Shown piece by piece: positions 1 through 7,360 of a stretch of DNA of 13,090 bases. Below the pieces are notes generated by a model. That model worked only from the letters and a program-made list of their open reading frames with translations. It ran no database searches and had not been told where the DNA came from. The DNA is taken from NCBI GenBank assembly GCA_030671225.1, contig DAOVAE010000009.1:1-13090 (forward strand), written 5' to 3'. The translations under genes were made by a program, and so were the position numbers. Within the stretch, counting starts at the first letter, position 1; every line of letters begins with the position of its first letter. This DNA is from Desulfobacteraceae bacterium. GTDB taxonomy: Bacteria > Desulfobacterota > Desulfobacteria > Desulfobacterales > UBA11574.

Positions 1-1084
1 TGCCCCTCCGGCGCATAAGAGAATAGTACGGTTCAAATACTTTGAGGATCTTGTAAAGGCTTTTTGCCGAAATCAGGTTTCTTCGTGATATTCCTGAACC
101 TTCCACAACGTTGATATTATCGATTTTGAGATTGTTCTTTGCATAAGTTAATGCTGCGTGAACACCTTTGTCCAGAGTTCCAGGAGGACCGTAAGCCTTT
201 GCTCCAACGGAAATAAGTAACTGATTGGCAATAAAATTATTCGAATATTCAAGAAGCTTTGAGATGACCTGTATCAATGAGAGCCTGGAAAGGTATCTGA
301 AAATGAGTTTGTCGACTTCTTTTCTAACCCTTCCCATCCTGATTCTTCCGTTTGATTCTATCCCTTCTTTTTTCAGAAAATATAAAAGAAGATGACCGGC
401 ATAGAGTGTAATTTCATTTTTTTTAGGGGAAAGTATAATCCTGCCTCGATCCATGTCAGATGCAGTTATTCTTGACAATACAAACGGTAAAAGAGGGGTT
501 TGAGGTTCGGCACTGACAAAGGCGCCATTTTTTTTACGCTTAAAATTGACTGTATTGAAGTTGGCACATAAAGCCCCGGTGGGTGCATCATAAGGTTCGA
601 AAGAAGATGTAACGCCAGGAATTATGATGGAAGCCTTAAAATACGAATCATCCAGTACCAGGTCGTTAATCCCATTAGGTTTGGAGTCAAGCCAGGTTGC
701 AATGTTGCTAGCGATTTCCGCTAAAGCTTCTGATATGAGAAGGGGGTCCCCATATCCTTTTACTTTGAGATTGGAATCTTGATCCTGATAAAACTCTGTG
801 GCAAATCTGTATTCCGGGCCAAGATAATGGAGGGCCACAAGAGCGGTGAAAATTTTCAGGGTAGAAGCTGGAACAAGCTGCATGTCGGCATTTTTTGAAA
901 AAATAACCCGGCCTTGGGGGTCTGCAACCAAAATTGCATCCTGATTTCCAATAAGCTTATTTAAATCATCGAGCTTTTGGGCATAAAGGTTTTTCGCCTG
1001 TCCAGAGTGTAAAAAACAAAGAAACAGCAAAAAAAGCCACGTGGCAAAAATAAAAGGGATCCTCGATTTTGATGAGAAAAGCAT
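1..1084 (-). CDS. dacB: D-alanyl-D-alanine carboxypeptidase / endopeptidase, PBP4 type (peptidase S13), C-terminus outside window
   Basis: This penicillin-binding protein trims or cleaves D-Ala-containing peptidoglycan cross-links in the periplasm. Reading from ATG at 1084, residues 1-30 form a signal peptide (basic start, then a hydrophobic run ending near SGQA). The active-site SxxK motif is S74-T-L-K77 (PASTLKIF). The SxN motif is S281-N-N283 (YSNNFIANQLL). A PBP4-typical EGSGISRRNLIS stretch follows. The third motif (KTG) should lie just beyond base 1, so the 361 codons seen are incomplete at the C-terminus. The SxxK to SxN distance (207 residues) is shorter than the roughly 244 of E. coli PBP4, suggesting a reduced inserted domain. 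The ribosome binding site is weak. The gene lies 74 bp downstream of dtd on the same strand and probably shares its transcript. The family is clear; the exact balance of carboxypeptidase and endopeptidase activity is not. Confidence 0.9.
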   Translation of the reverse strand, partial: MLFSSKSRIPFIFATWLFLLFLCFLHSGQAKNLYAQKLDDLNKLIGNQDAILVADPQGRVIFSKNADMQLVPASTLKIFTALVALHYLGPEYRFATEFYQDQDSNLKVKGYGDPLLISEALAEIASNIATWLDSKPNGINDLVLDDSYFKASIIIPGVTSSFEPYDAPTGALCANFNTVNFKRKKNGAFVSAEPQTPLLPFVLSRITASDMDRGRIILSPKKNEITLYAGHLLLYFLKKEGIESNGRIRMGRVRKEVDKLIFRYLSRLSLIQVISKLLEYSNNFIANQLLISVGAKAYGPPGTLDKGVHAALTYAKNNLKIDNINVVEGSGISRRNLISAKSLYKILKVFEPYYSLMRRRG

Positions 1085-1158
1085 GTTTTAATGCTTGCAC
1101 CTGAGTCGGGAGTAATGGTTCTAAATAAAAACAGTTATTATTATTTGAGGGATTAGGA

Positions 1159-1599
1159 TTATCGGCTTTCCACGATGAGCGTTACCGGCCCGTCATTAAC
1201 CAAGGATACGTCCATCACGGCTCGGAATTGGCCGGTTGCAATGTTGACACCTTTTTTGCGAACCTGCTCTACAAAGTGTTCGTAAAGTTCGTTGGCCAGG
1301 TCCGGCTTGGCAGCATGGACAAATGAGGGGCGTCGGCCTTTTGTACAGTCACCAAGCAGGGTAAACTGGGAGACAACCAACATTTCGCCGCCAGTATCGA
1401 GTAAAGAGCGGTTCATCTTACTGTTTTCATCTTCAAAAATTCTCAAGTTTAAAATCTTATCGGCAAGATATTCAGCATTATCGGCTGTGTCCGCTTTTGC
1501 AACGCCTAAAAGTATTAAAAGCCCTTTCCCGATTTCCCCGATCACATCATTGTCCACGGCTACAGAACTTGATTTTACTCTTTGTACTACTGCGCGCAT
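1159..1599 (-). CDS. dtd: D-aminoacyl-tRNA deacylase (DTD)
   Basis: This cytosolic enzyme hydrolyses D-aminoacyl-tRNA (for example D-Tyr-tRNA) and also removes glycine mischarged on tRNA-Ala, so it proofreads chirality. The 146-residue length is that of the family. The two signature motifs are present: SQFTL at residues 77-81, followed by [11 protein letters not shown], and the Gly-cisPro motif NDGPVT at 135-140 (G137-P138). The N-terminus MRAVVQRV is typical, which fixes the ATG at 1599. The ribosome binding site (GAGAAG) is modest. It is the first gene of a likely two-gene unit with dacB. Its promoter should lie in the AT-rich 1600-1831 gap shared with the divergent histidine kinase gene. 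Confidence 0.96.
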   Translation of the reverse strand: MRAVVQRVKSSSVAVDNDVIGEIGKGLLILLGVAKADTADNAEYLADKILNLRIFEDENSKMNRSLLDTGGEMLVVSQFTLLGDCTKGRRPSFVHAAKPDLANELYEHFVEQVRKKGVNIATGQFRAVMDVSLVNDGPVTLIVESR

Positions 1600-1787
1600 A
1601 ATTATGCTTCTCGGAAATTAAACAATCAATTTTCTTTTTATATTAAACCAAACTGAAAATGTCCAACGATTTATCATGATTTTAAATACAAAGATAAAAA
1701 TGATGATTAATGAATAAATAGTACTATGTTATTTAAATGTATGGGAATAAAACAGCTTGAATGTCATGATTTAATAATGCATACTAT

Positions 1788-1793
1788 TATAAT
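1788..1793 (+). promoter_or_regulatory. candidate -10 box for the histidine kinase gene
   Basis: A perfect TATAAT lies 38 bp before the kinase ATG in a very AT-rich gap. No good -35 box sits at 16-18 bp upstream; the alternative TTGAAT (1757-1762) with CATACT (1780-1785) has 17-bp spacing but a weaker -10. In so AT-rich a stretch a chance match is possible. Confidence 0.3.
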
Positions 1794-1831
1794 AAACTTT
1801 AAATAAATATTTTCCAAAAGGGACTGATAAC

Positions 1832-4267
1832 ATGGGCAAAATAGTGGAGGAATTGTCTGCGGTCAAAAAATATTTTGATGTCGTATTAAAGAAAATATCA
1901 GATGGGATTTTAAAGATCACTTCTGATGGAGGAATCGTTTATGCCAATCCAAAAGCTCTTTCCTTTTTCCAGATCTCTGAGGAATTTTTGTTAGGTTCCA
2001 ATTTTGCCGAACTATTTGCTGGAGATGACCGTCAAAGAGTGCTTAATCTTCTAAAAACACTTGGTGTAAAATCAAAAACAATATCCGAGGATACTTCCTT
2101 TAGATTGAACGAGTATCAAGTTAAAATGAAAATCTTGCCTATCAATATGGATGAATCTACAAGTATAGTTGTTATAAGTGATGTGACTGATCAAGAGCGG
2201 GCAGCGGAGTTGATGCGGTTACGTGACCGCGAGCTGAAATTGCATAACCAGGCAAGCCAGGCCTTCAATTCAAGCCTAAAGCTGGACCAGGTTCTCAGTA
2301 CTGTTTTGGAAGAAGTGCGACGGCTGATGGATGTGGTGGGCAGCTCGATATGGTTAACCGAGGAAGAAACCGGCGAACTGGTCTGCCTACAAGCCACTGG
2401 TGCTTATGGAGACACTCTGCGCGGCTGGCGATTGGCACATGGAGAAGGTATAGCCGGCTGGGTGGCTCACCACGGTGAGAGTTTGATCTCATCAGAAACC
2501 TATGCCGATGAACGCCATCATAAAGAAATAGACCAGCTTATAGGGCAGGATATGAATTCTATCCTAACTGTTCCGCTACGGATCAAAGGAGAGGTGATCG
2601 GGGTGCTCCAGGTTGTGGATACAGAGCCTGGACGTTTCGATGCAACACACTTGACATTGCTTGAGCCACTGGCCGGATCTGCAGCGATTGCAGTCGAGAA
2701 TGCCAGGCTGTATGAAAAAGCACAGCAGGAAATTGCAATCCGTAAAAAGACTGAAGAATCGTTGCGCGAAAGTGAAAATAAATATCGTACTGTTCTTGAA
2801 GCAAATCCTGATTCGGTCATGGTTTATGACATGGAGGGCAGGGCAACCTATTTAAACCCAACATTTACAAAAGTTTTTGGATGGACCCTTGAGGAATGTT
2901 TGGGTAAGAAAATGGATATGTTTGTGCCTGAAAAAAATTGGCCGGAAACCAAGATAATGATTGAAAAGGTACTGGCTGGAGAAAACATCTCAGGCGTTGA
3001 AACACAAAGATTCACTAAAACAGGTGATATTATTCCCGTCAGTATAAGTGGCGCCATATATAATGACCGAGATGGAAACCCTGCCGGAAGCGTAGTAAAT
3101 TTACGAAACATCAGTGAGCAGAAGAAGCTTGAAGCTCAGATCCAGCAAGCCCATAAAATGGAAGCAATTGGGACCCTGGCCGGCGGGATAGCCCACGATT
3201 TTAACAACCTGCTTATGGGGATTCTGGGGAACGCATCTCTCATATCTCTTGATTTTGATTCCAGCCATCCACACCATGAAAAAATAAAAAACATTGAAAA
3301 ATATGTTATAAGTGGAGCGGATCTTACCAAACAGCTTTTAGGATTTGCTAAAGGGGGAAAGTATGAAGTAAAACCGGTTGACATTAATGATCTAATCGAA
3401 AAAAGTTCCGATATGTTTAGTCGAACCAAAAAGGAGATCAGAGTTCACAGAAAATATCAAAAAGATATCTGGACGGTTGAGGTAGATCATAGTCAAATTG
3501 AACAGGTATTGTTAAACCTTTATGTTAACGCCGGACAGGCTATGCCAAGTGGTGGAGATTTATATCTTGAAACAGAAAATGTCACACTTGATGAGAACTA
3601 CGTCAGGCATTTTTCTATCGAAAGTGGTAGTTATGTTAAAATTTCAGTACGAGATACCGGTGTGGGTATGGATGAAAATACTTTAAAAAGGATGTTTGAC
3701 CCATTTTTTACAACCAAAGAAAGAAGTAGGGGGACAGGGCTTGGTCTTGCTTCTGCTTACGGCATAATCAAGAATCATGGTGGGATTATCAATGCCCATA
3801 GTATGATAGGAAGGGGGACCACCTTTGACGTTTATTTATTGGCATCCCGAAAGAAGGTTGTAAAAGAAAAACATTTGGATCAGAAAGCCTTGCAGGGGAC
3901 TGAAATGGTTCTTTTTGTCGATGATGAGGAAATAATCATTGATATTGGAAGCCAGATTCTATCAAGCTTGGGTTACCAAGTAATAATGGCTAAAAGTGGA
4001 AAAGAAGCGATTGAGATCTATCGTGCAAATAAAAACAAGATTAATATGGTCATCCTGGACATGATCATGCCTGACATAGGAGGCGGCGAGACTTATGACA
4101 GGCTCAAAGAAATAAACCCTGAAATTAAAGTTCTTCTTTCCAGTGGATACAGCATAGATGGACAGGCTTCTGAAATAATGAATCGTGGTTGTAATGGCTT
4201 TATTCAGAAACCATTTAATGTGGAACAACTGTCTCGGAAAATCAGAAATATCCTGAGCATGGGGTAG
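1832..4267 (+). CDS. soluble hybrid sensor histidine kinase (PAS-GAF-PAS-HisKA-HATPase-REC)
   Basis: This is a 811-residue cytoplasmic signal-transducing kinase with no membrane segment. Domains in order: PAS (about 15-120), GAF (about 140-295), a short coiled linker, PAS (about 315-430), HisKA with the phospho-acceptor H455 in GGIAHDFNN, and HATPase_c with N-box residues N562 and N566, G1 box DTGVGMD (608-614) and G2 box GTGLGLA (634-640). A C-terminal receiver has the acidic pair D697-D698, the phospho-acceptor D743 in VILDMIMP and K793 in QKPF. All catalytic residues are present. No output-domain regulator lies beside it, so phosphate would have to pass to a partner encoded elsewhere; the signal bound by PAS or GAF is unknown. 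The start is supported by AAGGGA about 8 bp upstream. The GAF-coding stretch is much richer in G+C than its flanks. It ends 3 bp from the convergent glycerate kinase gene. Confidence 0.95.
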   Translation: MGKIVEELSAVKKYFDVVLKKISDGILKITSDGGIVYANPKALSFFQISEEFLLGSNFAELFAGDDRQRVLNLLKTLGVKSKTISEDTSFRLNEYQVKMKILPINMDESTSIVVISDVTDQERAAELMRLRDRELKLHNQASQAFNSSLKLDQVLSTVLEEVRRLMDVVGSSIWLTEEETGELVCLQATGAYGDTLRGWRLAHGEGIAGWVAHHGESLISSETYADERHHKEIDQLIGQDMNSILTVPLRIKGEVIGVLQVVDTEPGRFDATHLTLLEPLAGSAAIAVENARLYEKAQQEIAIRKKTEESLRESENKYRTVLEANPDSVMVYDMEGRATYLNPTFTKVFGWTLEECLGKKMDMFVPEKNWPETKIMIEKVLAGENISGVETQRFTKTGDIIPVSISGAIYNDRDGNPAGSVVNLRNISEQKKLEAQIQQAHKMEAIGTLAGGIAHDFNNLLMGILGNASLISLDFDSSHPHHEKIKNIEKYVISGADLTKQLLGFAKGGKYEVKPVDINDLIEKSSDMFSRTKKEIRVHRKYQKDIWTVEVDHSQIEQVLLNLYVNAGQAMPSGGDLYLETENVTLDENYVRHFSIESGSYVKISVRDTGVGMDENTLKRMFDPFFTTKERSRGTGLGLASAYGIIKNHGGIINAHSMIGRGTTFDVYLLASRKKVVKEKHLDQKALQGTEMVLFVDDEEIIIDIGSQILSSLGYQVIMAKSGKEAIEIYRANKNKINMVILDMIMPDIGGGETYDRLKEINPEIKVLLSSGYSIDGQASEIMNRGCNGFIQKPFNVEQLSRKIRNILSMG

Positions 4268-4270
4268 TTG

Positions 4271-5614
4271 TTATTTTACAAGCACAATCCTAAGATCCAT
4301 TACATTAGTATTGGTAGCACCTGTCATGAGCAGGTCCCCAAGTTTTTGAAAAAAATGATAAGAATCGTTATTTAAAAGGAAATAATAAGGATCTAAACCC
4401 ATTTCGCCGGCTCGCTTCAGTGTAAAGTTATCAGCAAAAGCCCCGGCCGCATCTGTAGGACCGTCGTTACCATCGGTACCACCGCTAAGAATAACAACTT
4501 CATTCTTACCGGCAATATCTATTGCTGAAGCCAGTGCAAATTCCTGGTTTCGTCCTCCAAGCCCCTTTCCTGTGAGTGTTACTGTAGTTTCGCCTCCTGA
4601 AAGGATACAGGCAGGAGGATGCAGGGGGTTTCCGGTTTTAATTATCTCCCTGGCTATGGCCCCGTGAACATGTGCAACATCCCTGGTTTCACCTTCTATC
4701 ATAGAAGAAAGGACAAGGACTTTGTATCCTAAGCTTTCAGCTTTTTGCTTTGCGGCCATTAATGATTCAATGTTGCTTCCGATAATCAGATTGTACGTTT
4801 TGTCAAAAGCAGAATCATCGGTATTCGGAGTTTCTGGGACCTTTCCAGAGGCACCGGCCTCAATATGATTCAAAACGGTTTCAGGTATTTTTTTTAAGAT
4901 ATTATATCTTTGAAGAATTTTCATGCAACTGGAAAACGTGCTCGAATCCGGCACAGTTGGCCCTGATGCGATAACATCGAGGTCATCTCCCACTACGTCC
5001 GAAAGTATAAGAGAAACAAGCGTGGCAGGATATGCTGCCCGTGCAAGCCTACCTCCTTTTATCATGGAGGTGTGTTTTCGTATCGCGTTTATTTCGTGAA
5101 TAGTTGCACCGCAGGAAAGTAGTACTTTAATAGTCTCCTGCTTGTCTTTAAGGGTAAGGCCATGAAAAGGAAGCGGCGTAAGGGCTGATCCACCTCCTGA
5201 AATCAGGCATATTACCAGATCATCCTTTCCGGCATCTCTTACGAGTTTCAGGATGGCTTCTGTTCCATGTTGTCCATTTTCGTCAGGCACGGGATGCCCG
5301 GCTTCTATTAGGTTGATCCTGTCAAGGTCGGCCACATGGCCATATTTTACGATGATGATGCCACTTGTAACCCTTTTACCGAGGATATCCTCTATGGCTG
5401 CCGCCATAGGGGCTGTGGCTTTTCCTGCACCGATCAGAAACAGGTTTTTGTATTTGACAAGGTCATATATCCTCTCACCGATAAAAAGGTTGTCTCCATC
5501 AACCCTGCAGTATCGCTTAACAGCAGCGCCTGGTTCGACCGCTTCCAAGGCTTTGTATAAGATATCAGCTGCATCATTTCGCATTTCGGCTATAATATTT
5601 GAATAATGGTTCAT
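4271..5614 (-). CDS. gckA: glycerate 2-kinase (DUF4147/MOFRL family)
   Basis: This cytosolic enzyme phosphorylates D-glycerate with ATP to 2-phosphoglycerate, feeding glycerate from serine, glyoxylate or sugar-acid breakdown into lower glycolysis. Older annotations of the family read hydroxypyruvate reductase (TtuD). The 447 residues have the family length. The N-terminal DUF4147 part has GAGKAT (62-67), SGGGSAL (139-145), HTSMIKGGRLA (181-191) and SDVVGDDLDVIASGPT (205-220). The C-terminal MOFRL domain has SGGETT (339-344), GGRNQEFAL (353-361), SGGTDGNDGPTDAAGA (377-392) and GATNTNVMDL. The ribosome binding site is AAGGA about 10 bp upstream of the ATG at 5614. It stands alone on its strand, so substrate context gives no help. 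The kinase activity is inferred from the family; the symbol follows GckA of methylotrophs. Confidence 0.92.
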   Translation of the reverse strand: MNHYSNIIAEMRNDAADILYKALEAVEPGAAVKRYCRVDGDNLFIGERIYDLVKYKNLFLIGAGKATAPMAAAIEDILGKRVTSGIIIVKYGHVADLDRINLIEAGHPVPDENGQHGTEAILKLVRDAGKDDLVICLISGGGSALTPLPFHGLTLKDKQETIKVLLSCGATIHEINAIRKHTSMIKGGRLARAAYPATLVSLILSDVVGDDLDVIASGPTVPDSSTFSSCMKILQRYNILKKIPETVLNHIEAGASGKVPETPNTDDSAFDKTYNLIIGSNIESLMAAKQKAESLGYKVLVLSSMIEGETRDVAHVHGAIAREIIKTGNPLHPPACILSGGETTVTLTGKGLGGRNQEFALASAIDIAGKNEVVILSGGTDGNDGPTDAAGAFADNFTLKRAGEMGLDPYYFLLNNDSYHFFQKLGDLLMTGATNTNVMDLRIVLVK

Positions 5615-5803
5615 GATATATCTTTCCTTATCTCAGTTAATTCATTAAGTTAAATAAGCAGCTCGGAAAATTAACAACTTTATTCCATCACTCCAATACT
5701 CCCTCCAGGTGTAGGCCCTATGGACCGGATGTCAATTCTAAGCGTTGTGAGCCAACTTAATAGAATAGAGGGTTCTTTTTTATAAGTGGCGTAGCCGCGT
5801 TGC

Positions 5804-5839
5804 ATAAAATCACAAAACGATTTTATAATTTGAATTATA
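5804..5839. promoter_or_regulatory. two overlapping palindromes, possible operator
   Basis: ATAAAATC (5804-5811) and GATTTTAT (5819-5826) are perfect 8-bp inverted arms around a 7-nt loop. Immediately overlapping, TATAATT (5824-5830) and AATTATA (5833-5839) form a 16-bp dyad with a 2-bp centre. They sit about 50 bp upstream of the yqgE -35 box and about 190 bp upstream of gckA, a position that suits a regulator site. AT-rich DNA produces dyads by chance, so this is tentative. Confidence 0.35.
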
Positions 5840-5886
5840 TGTTTAACAATTCTATCTGTCAAAAGGAAAGAGCATATTTTGTATTC

Positions 5887-5915
5887 TTGACAAGACTCGA
5901 AGACAAAAGTATCCT
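5887..5915 (+). promoter_or_regulatory. sigma70-type promoter of yqgE
   Basis: A consensus -35 box TTGACA (5887-5892) is followed after 17 bp by TATCCT (5910-5915), a 4/6 match to the -10 consensus. Transcription would begin near 5922. That leaves a roughly 40-nt leader before the ATG at 5962, but almost none before the ATG at 5926, which supports the downstream start. Confidence 0.55.
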
Positions 5916-5951
5916 GTCATAAACTATGATACGTGATAGAAAAATTTCCAT

Positions 5952-5957
5952 GGAGGG
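5952..5957 (+). promoter_or_regulatory. ribosome binding site that sets the yqgE start
   Basis: GGAGGG lies 4-5 nt before the ATG at 5962. No comparable purine-rich site precedes the in-frame ATG at 5926, so the protein most likely starts at MENNSPVSFKGQ. Confidence 0.65.
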
Positions 5958-5961
5958 AAAT

Positions 5962-6534
5962 ATGGAAAATAATTCCCCTGTTTCTTTCAAGGGACAGTTT
6001 CTAATGGCAATGCCTTCATTGGTTGATCCGAATTTTAACCAGACCGTTATCTGTATTTGCGAATATACTCCGGCAGGGGCTGTAGGAATCGTAATAAACA
6101 GAGTACATCCTTCCTTGTCCGGAAAGGATATTTTTAATGAACTTAAAATGGAGAATACTACTATTGCAGAATCGATTCCAATCCATATTGGAGGACCGGT
6201 TCATATGGGCGAGTTATTTGTTCTCCATGGTCCTCCTTTTGCTTGGGAGGGTTGTTTTATGATTACATCTACTATAGCCATGAGCAATACCAGAGATATC
6301 CTAGAAGCGGTTGCCGTGGGTAGAGGAGGACCGAAATCCTATATTATCGCCCTGGGATGTGCCGGCTGGGGTCCGGGGCAGCTAGAATCAGAAATAAAGG
6401 CAAATGCCTGGCTGACATATCCTGTTTTTGAAGAAATTATATTTGATATGCCTATTGAAACACGATGGAAAGAGGCCATGAAAAAGATGGGAGTAAATCC
6501 GGCTATGCTTTTAAATACATCAGGCCATGCATGA
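5962..6534 (+). CDS. yqgE: YqgE/AlgH family protein (UPF0301, DUF179)
   Basis: This is a conserved cytosolic protein of unsettled biochemical function; the Pseudomonas homologue AlgH was linked to alginate regulation. The 190 residues from this start match the usual length of about 185-190. The N-terminal hallmark GQFLMAMPSLVDPNF leads into TVICICEYTPAGAVGIVIN, then GGPV, and the C-terminal hallmark GCAGWGPGQLESEI is present. An in-frame ATG at 5926 would add 12 residues, but the consensus promoter and GGAGGG site favour 5962. In many proteobacteria yqgE sits beside yqgF/ruvX; here it stands alone, with its own promoter and no close terminator. The family call is firm, the function is not. 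Confidence 0.92.
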   Translation: MENNSPVSFKGQFLMAMPSLVDPNFNQTVICICEYTPAGAVGIVINRVHPSLSGKDIFNELKMENTTIAESIPIHIGGPVHMGELFVLHGPPFAWEGCFMITSTIAMSNTRDILEAVAVGRGGPKSYIIALGCAGWGPGQLESEIKANAWLTYPVFEEIIFDMPIETRWKEAMKKMGVNPAMLLNTSGHA

Positions 6535-6854
6535 GTGTCCCAATTTTTTCGTAGAACTCATTCCAAAACCTCCTCTAAGGCCCGCATGGCAAGGCGCGAT
6601 GAGGGCGATCCTCCACCTAACTTTGGCTGATTAACCGACGAGCAACGCAGCCAGGCGGGATGGATCGGCGTATTAAAATGTGAGGTTGCTTTTGAGCGAG
6701 ACCTAAGTATATGTTCTCTATTGTTATAATCTTCTTTTCTATCCTGTATAATTCACAAGTCTGATTTGCCGCATTTGTTAATTTAGGTGGTATTCTTTTT
6801 GAAATATTCGGGCTGGCGGCGGCATGGTCGCTTAACTTAATGTGGCAAAGCGAT
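6535..6854. other. intergenic region downstream of yqgE
   Basis: This 320-bp gap contains a GC-rich repeat-like island (6563-6700), then an AT-rich stretch of about 30% G+C (6700-6800) with no recognisable gene on either strand. It ends with a hairpin (6826-6855) that reaches the stop codon of the small minus-strand gene. No terminator lies directly after yqgE. Confidence 0.5.
6563..6700. repeat. GC-rich repeat-like intergenic element
   Basis: This block is about 55% G+C by hand count between flanks near 30%. It has short matching inverted ends: AACCTC (6567-6572) against GAGGTT (6682-6687), with CAAAA beside the left copy and CTTTTG beside the right. Internal arms are CGATCC (6606-6611) against GGATCG (6662-6667). 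Neither strand gives a credible frame across it. The composition break, imperfect inverted ends and intergenic position resemble interspersed palindromic elements of Desulfobacterota genomes. With only one copy in the window, family membership is an inference. Confidence 0.4.
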
Positions 6855-6868
6855 CTATTTTTCTTTCG
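6826..6868 (+). terminator. possible rho-independent terminator (plus strand)
   Basis: GGTCGCTT (6826-6833) can pair with AAGCGATC (6848-6855), with one G-U pair, around a 14-nt loop. On the plus strand this is followed by a T-rich run (TATTTTTCTTTC). It could end read-through from yqgE, about 300 bp upstream. The T-run is also the lysine codons of the opposite small gene, so it may be fortuitous. Confidence 0.3.
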
Positions 6869-7016
6869 CTTTTTTCTTTGCTTTTTGTTTCTTTTTTGGC
6901 TTCTTTTTTTTCAAACAGACCTTGTCTTTCTTTACAAATGCACAGAGTTTAGGATGATAATATTCTTTGCAATTCAAGGGATTATACAGCGGACATTCAG
7001 GATGTTTTTCTGACAT
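6855..7016 (-). CDS. small four-cysteine protein with lysine-rich tail, unknown function
   Basis: A short minus-strand gene encodes 53 residues beginning MSEKHPECPLYNPLNCKEYY. Four cysteines, C8, C16, C25 and C34, are almost evenly spaced (CX7C, CX8C, CX8C), with H5 and H21 nearby. This suits a small metal-binding knot, though no known zinc-finger pattern is matched. From residue 36 to 53 the tail is 14 lysines out of 18, which would favour nucleic acid or acidic surface binding. AAGGA lies 11 nt before the ATG on the minus strand. Evidence for a real gene is the clean split into a Cys-rich half and a Lys tail, the ribosome binding site, and its lying alone in an otherwise empty gap. I do not recognise the family with certainty. 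The lysine tail could in principle be low-complexity read from a T-rich tract. Confidence 0.62.
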   Translation of the reverse strand: MSEKHPECPLYNPLNCKEYYHPKLCAFVKKDKVCLKKKKPKKKQKAKKKAKEK

Positions 7017-7027
7017 AGACTTGTGTT

Positions 7028-7092
7028 TCCTTCACTATTTAATTTTTATCCTAAAAAACGGACTTTACCTTACGCTTTACAGGAGTGAAGGA
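7028..7092. repeat. 9-bp inverted repeat beside the small gene start
   Basis: TCCTTCACT (7028-7036) and AGTGAAGGA (7084-7092) are perfect inverted arms 47 bp apart. Read on the minus strand, the left arm contains the AAGGA ribosome binding site of the small Cys/Lys protein gene. The arrangement could be a paired regulator site or a leader structure that covers the binding site, but the long loop makes chance possible. Confidence 0.3.
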
Positions 7093-7256
7093 TTTGTAGC
7101 ATGAAATCTTAAAATTTACAAGCTATTATGTTAACCAAGCAGTAAAAAATAAAAAATCAGTGACGTTTTAGTCCTTTTAGAAATAGAAATGTATATATAC
7201 AATCCGATTTTAAACCGTGTAAAAATCGCTCTAAAAGAGATGAAAATTAAATCGCT

Positions 7257-7283
7257 TTGACAATTAATTTGATCCATTGTAAT
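7257..7283 (+). promoter_or_regulatory. candidate promoter of the dynamin-ParA unit
   Basis: A consensus TTGACA (7257-7262) is followed by TGTAAT (7278-7283, 5/6 match) at a short 15-bp spacing; TAATAA at 17 bp (7280-7285) is the alternative. The -35 box directly follows the second copy of the AAATCGCT direct repeat, which could be an activator or repressor site. The leader would be about 70 nt. Confidence 0.4.
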
Positions 7284-7360
7284 AAACAGCGCCAACGTTT
7301 GGGTTGCGTTTCTATTTTTTTGTTCCAAATTCTTAATCTAAATAAATATTTACAGTTGAA

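Larger units (their letters stand above)
5615..5961. other. divergent intergenic region between gckA and yqgE
   Basis: This 347-bp gap serves two divergent genes. It holds a yqgE promoter (5887-5915), two overlapping palindromes (5804-5839) and, around 5680-5800, a less AT-rich stretch. Read on the minus strand, that stretch carries a short run of near 7-bp units (TGGAGTG, ATGGAAT at about 5680-5700). It can be read as a 60-codon minus-strand frame, but no ribosome binding site or recognisable protein supports that. The stretch looks more like the remnant of an interspersed repeat than a gene. No RNA gene was recognised. Confidence 0.4.
7017..7360. other. AT-rich intergenic region between the small gene and the dynamin-like gene
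   Basis: This 344-bp region should hold divergent promoters. It contains a 9-bp inverted repeat (7028-7092), a direct repeat AAATCGCT (7223-7230 and 7249-7256, 26 bp apart start to start) and the candidate promoter of the dynamin-like gene directly after the second copy. I saw no RNA gene, and the minus-strand frames here lack ribosome binding sites and read as low-complexity sequence. Confidence 0.45.

Noticed and set aside
5680..5862. 60-codon minus-strand frame
   Set aside because: No ribosome binding site, no recognisable domain, and it overlaps a repeat-like stretch and a palindrome; treated as non-coding.
5926..5961. ATG at 5926 as the yqgE start
   Set aside because: It would lie almost at the transcription start and has no ribosome binding site; GGAGGG precedes the ATG at 5962.
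6754..7025. CACAAGTCT (6754-6762) matching AGACTTGTG (7017-7025) in inverted orientation around the small gene
   Set aside because: Only 9 bp, 254 bp apart, with no extension; a chance match in AT-rich DNA is likely.
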